16,515 bases of DNA from Promethearchaeota archaeon. Lineage in GTDB: Archaea > Asgardarchaeota > Lokiarchaeia > Sigynarchaeales > SOKP01. The position numbers were made by a program, and so were the translations under genes. This document shows positions 15,433 through 16,515 of the stretch, piece after piece (the stretch's first letter is position 1; each line of letters starts with the position of its first letter). Where the stretch lies: contig JAUXAJ010000086.1 in NCBI GenBank assembly GCA_030620005.1, positions 1 to 16,515 on the forward strand, in the 5' to 3' direction. The notes under the pieces were generated by a model that ran no database searches, had not been told where the DNA came from, and saw only the letters and a list, made by a program, of their open reading frames with translations.

Positions 15433-15843
15433 CTAAAGACCATCCCAAAACTTTTTTATAGGATATTCTAAAGAATCTTTTATTTCCTTTTCAAAACCCT
15501 CAAACATTCCAATTTCTCCATCCCACTCTTTCGCATTGAAGTCATGATATACTTCAAAGAATTTTTCCATGATAAATTCTAATTCTTTTAAAGCTTTTTT
15601 TTCCTTAGTTTTTTTCTCTGAACTAGCGATAAATATTAAATCATTTCTTTTTTTTAGATTAAACCGTTTATTACTTAGTTCAAAATTCGATAACCCTCCT
15701 TCAGATAGTTCTTTAGCAAATGAATTTAATGCGCTCATTAATATTCCAAACAATTGATGTTCCATCGTTGGATCGAACACACGATGAAATACAACCGTTC
15801 CAGTATCAATAAGAATCCAAATATCTTGTACAACTTTACCCAA
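15433..15843 (-). CDS. Longin/roadblock-like small protein of the Asgard type
   Basis: A 136-residue protein with the alpha-beta pattern of longin or roadblock-like domains: a start strand D-I-W-I-L-I-D-T-G-T-V-V-F-H-R-V-F, then a helix Q-L-F-G-I-L-M-S-A-L-N-S-F-A-K-E-L, strands F-E-L-S-N-K-R-F-N-L and D-L-I-F-I-A-S-S, and a long C-terminal helix K-E-L-E-F-I-M-E-K-F-F. Proteins like this are frequent in Asgard archaea, where they are thought to work with small GTPases; in eukaryotes related folds serve vesicle traffic. The start is TTG 15843: SD GGGAG (15855-15851) is seven bases before it and no ATG is near. No GTPase is seen in the window. The fold call is pattern-based; the partner is unknown. 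Confidence 0.7.
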   Translation of the reverse strand: MGKVVQDIWILIDTGTVVFHRVFDPTMEHQLFGILMSALNSFAKELSEGGLSNFELSNKRFNLKKRNDLIFIASSEKKTKEKKALKELEFIMEKFFEVYHDFNAKEWDGEIGMFEGFEKEIKDSLEYPIKKFWDGL

Positions 15844-15850
15844 CTATAAT

Positions 15851-15855
15851 CTCCC
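15851..15855 (-). promoter_or_regulatory. SD sequence GGGAG deciding a TTG start
   Basis: GGGAG on the minus strand is seven bases from TTG 15843-15841. This decides the TTG as the start of the longin-like gene and shows that non-ATG starts with strong SDs are used in this genome. Confidence 0.6.
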
Positions 15856-16009
15856 TTATTAATTTTTTACATTTGATTTGTCGGTTTTTTTTTACTTTTT
15901 AATAAACGGAAAATTAAAACACTTTTTATTATTATTAAAAATCTAGTTTAAAAAATTTTTACTTTTTGATTATTTTAAATATTTTTGATGAATCAGAACT
16001 AACACAAAT

Positions 16010-16017
16010 TTTATATA
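16010..16017 (+). promoter_or_regulatory. TATA box TTTATATA
   Basis: Centred about 25 bases before ATG 16038. The transcript should start at or near the ATG, so this is the clearest leaderless promoter in the window. Confidence 0.6.
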
Positions 16018-16037
16018 CTTGTAGAATGAAAATCTAA

Positions 16038-16499
16038 ATGAACGAATTAAAAAAATTAAAAATTAATAAATTGATGAAAATGTCGAATGAAAAACCTAAA
16101 AAGCCAAGGCTCAAGGGATTTGCCAAGTTCGCAGGTACTATTATCGATTCCGTTAAAGGCACGCAAGAATTTAAAGATATCATCTTGGGAATAAAGACTC
16201 GTGTTCTCTTAAGTAATGCAGAAGATAAATGGGCCGCTTTAATCTCTATCGTCAACGATACGATAACGGTTGAGGGGATAAAAAAGGATCCCAAGTTTAA
16301 TATAAAAAAAATGGGGAAAAGATTGAGCGCATGGGCTTGGTGGGAGTTCCCTAATTTAGAGTACATGATGAGCGCAAGTACCTGGAGCGCAGCAAAATGG
16401 ATTAAAAAAATGGCGGGAAACCAAACAAGAGGCGCATCACAAATAGCACGTATAGGTCAAATTTTAAGACTCGCTAGATCTTCTGAAAAGACGGAATAA
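16038..16499 (+). CDS. Small basic Trp-rich protein, weakly SCP2-like
   Basis: A 153-residue protein with a basic N-terminus (Lys-rich, residues 1-28). The middle, K-W-A-A-L-I-S-I-V-N-D-T-I-T-V-E-G-I at 64-81 followed by D-P-K-F-N-I, resembles the strand-turn-strand of sterol carrier protein 2-like domains, and the C-terminal part has a Trp-rich stretch A-W-A-W-W-E-F at 98-104, then S-T-W-S-A-A-K-W-I-K. SCP2 domains bind lipids or CoA esters. I regard the family as possible, not shown. ATG 16038 is supported by the TATA box. Later in-frame ATGs at residues 13 and 15 would shorten it slightly. It diverges from the longin-like gene across about 190 AT-rich bases. A lipid-binding role near a membrane-traffic-type protein is only a thought. 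Confidence 0.75.
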   Translation: MNELKKLKINKLMKMSNEKPKKPRLKGFAKFAGTIIDSVKGTQEFKDIILGIKTRVLLSNAEDKWAALISIVNDTITVEGIKKDPKFNIKKMGKRLSAWAWWEFPNLEYMMSASTWSAAKWIKKMAGNQTRGASQIARIGQILRLARSSEKTE

Positions 16500-16515
16500 A
16501 AAAAGTCATTTTAAT

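Noticed and set aside
15379..15471. 30-residue plus-strand ORF beginning ATG AAC CCG
   Set aside because: It overlaps the 3' end of the longin-like gene, has no SD and no recognisable features.
16026..16037. Three-codon upstream ORF (ATG AAA ATC TAA) touching ATG 16038
   Set aside because: The TATA spacing places the transcript start at about 16038, so this ORF would not be in the message.
16034..16366. 110-residue open frame antisense to the Trp-rich protein
   Set aside because: The plus-strand gene has a TATA box and protein-like composition; the antisense frame is hydrophobic because Lys codons read backward as Phe.
1..16515. CRISPR arrays, complete insertion sequences, phage genes, rRNA
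   Set aside because: No regular repeat-spacer units, full transposase or phage structural motifs and no rRNA-like segments were seen.

Overview
This window looks like a piece of an archaeal chromosome, most likely from an Asgard archaeon of the Lokiarchaeia type. The DNA is AT-rich. Several genes have a TATA-like box centred about 22-27 bases before the start codon and no ribosome binding site, which points to leaderless transcripts. Other genes have a clear Shine-Dalgarno (SD) sequence. The strongest taxonomic hint is a small longin/roadblock-like protein at 15433-15843 of a kind I associate with Asgard genomes. The assignment is inference; no rRNA or tRNA is present to settle it.

Layout. 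The left edge (1-238, minus) holds the start of a secreted or anchored protein that runs off the window. At 642-2200 lie two tandem DUF998-like membrane proteins on the minus strand. Both lack a normal start codon where homology says translation begins, and both have an AUA codon there behind an SD sequence. An alpha/beta hydrolase (2410-3252, plus) follows.

The core, 3273-10854, looks like a sugar-breakdown neighbourhood: a family 4 glycosidase of the uronidase motif class, an FSA-like transaldolase, an MFS transporter, a UroD-fold protein, a TIM-barrel amidohydrolase, a NagB-like sugar isomerase/deaminase and a metallo-beta-lactamase-fold (MBL) hydrolase. Two of these (FSA-like and NagB-like) have lost residues that hold the sugar phosphate in their best-known relatives, the NagB-like protein also lacks the catalytic Asp, and no sugar kinase is visible. 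I infer a route handling unphosphorylated or unusually derivatised sugars or sugar acids. UroD-like and amidohydrolase genes diverge from a shared AT-rich region with a palindromic TATA-like element; the amidohydrolase and NagB-like genes are two bases apart and form an operon.

Next come a second MBL hydrolase (10879-11682, minus) and a membrane-anchored alpha/beta hydrolase with a C-terminal multi-pass domain (11842-13485, plus). From 13486 to about 15260 gene order breaks down: a possible transposase scrap, a zinc-ribbon protein, and two gene fragments facing away from each other with no starts. This looks like a decayed accessory patch. The right end has the longin-like gene and, divergently, a small Trp-rich protein (16038-16499) with a weak SCP2-like look.
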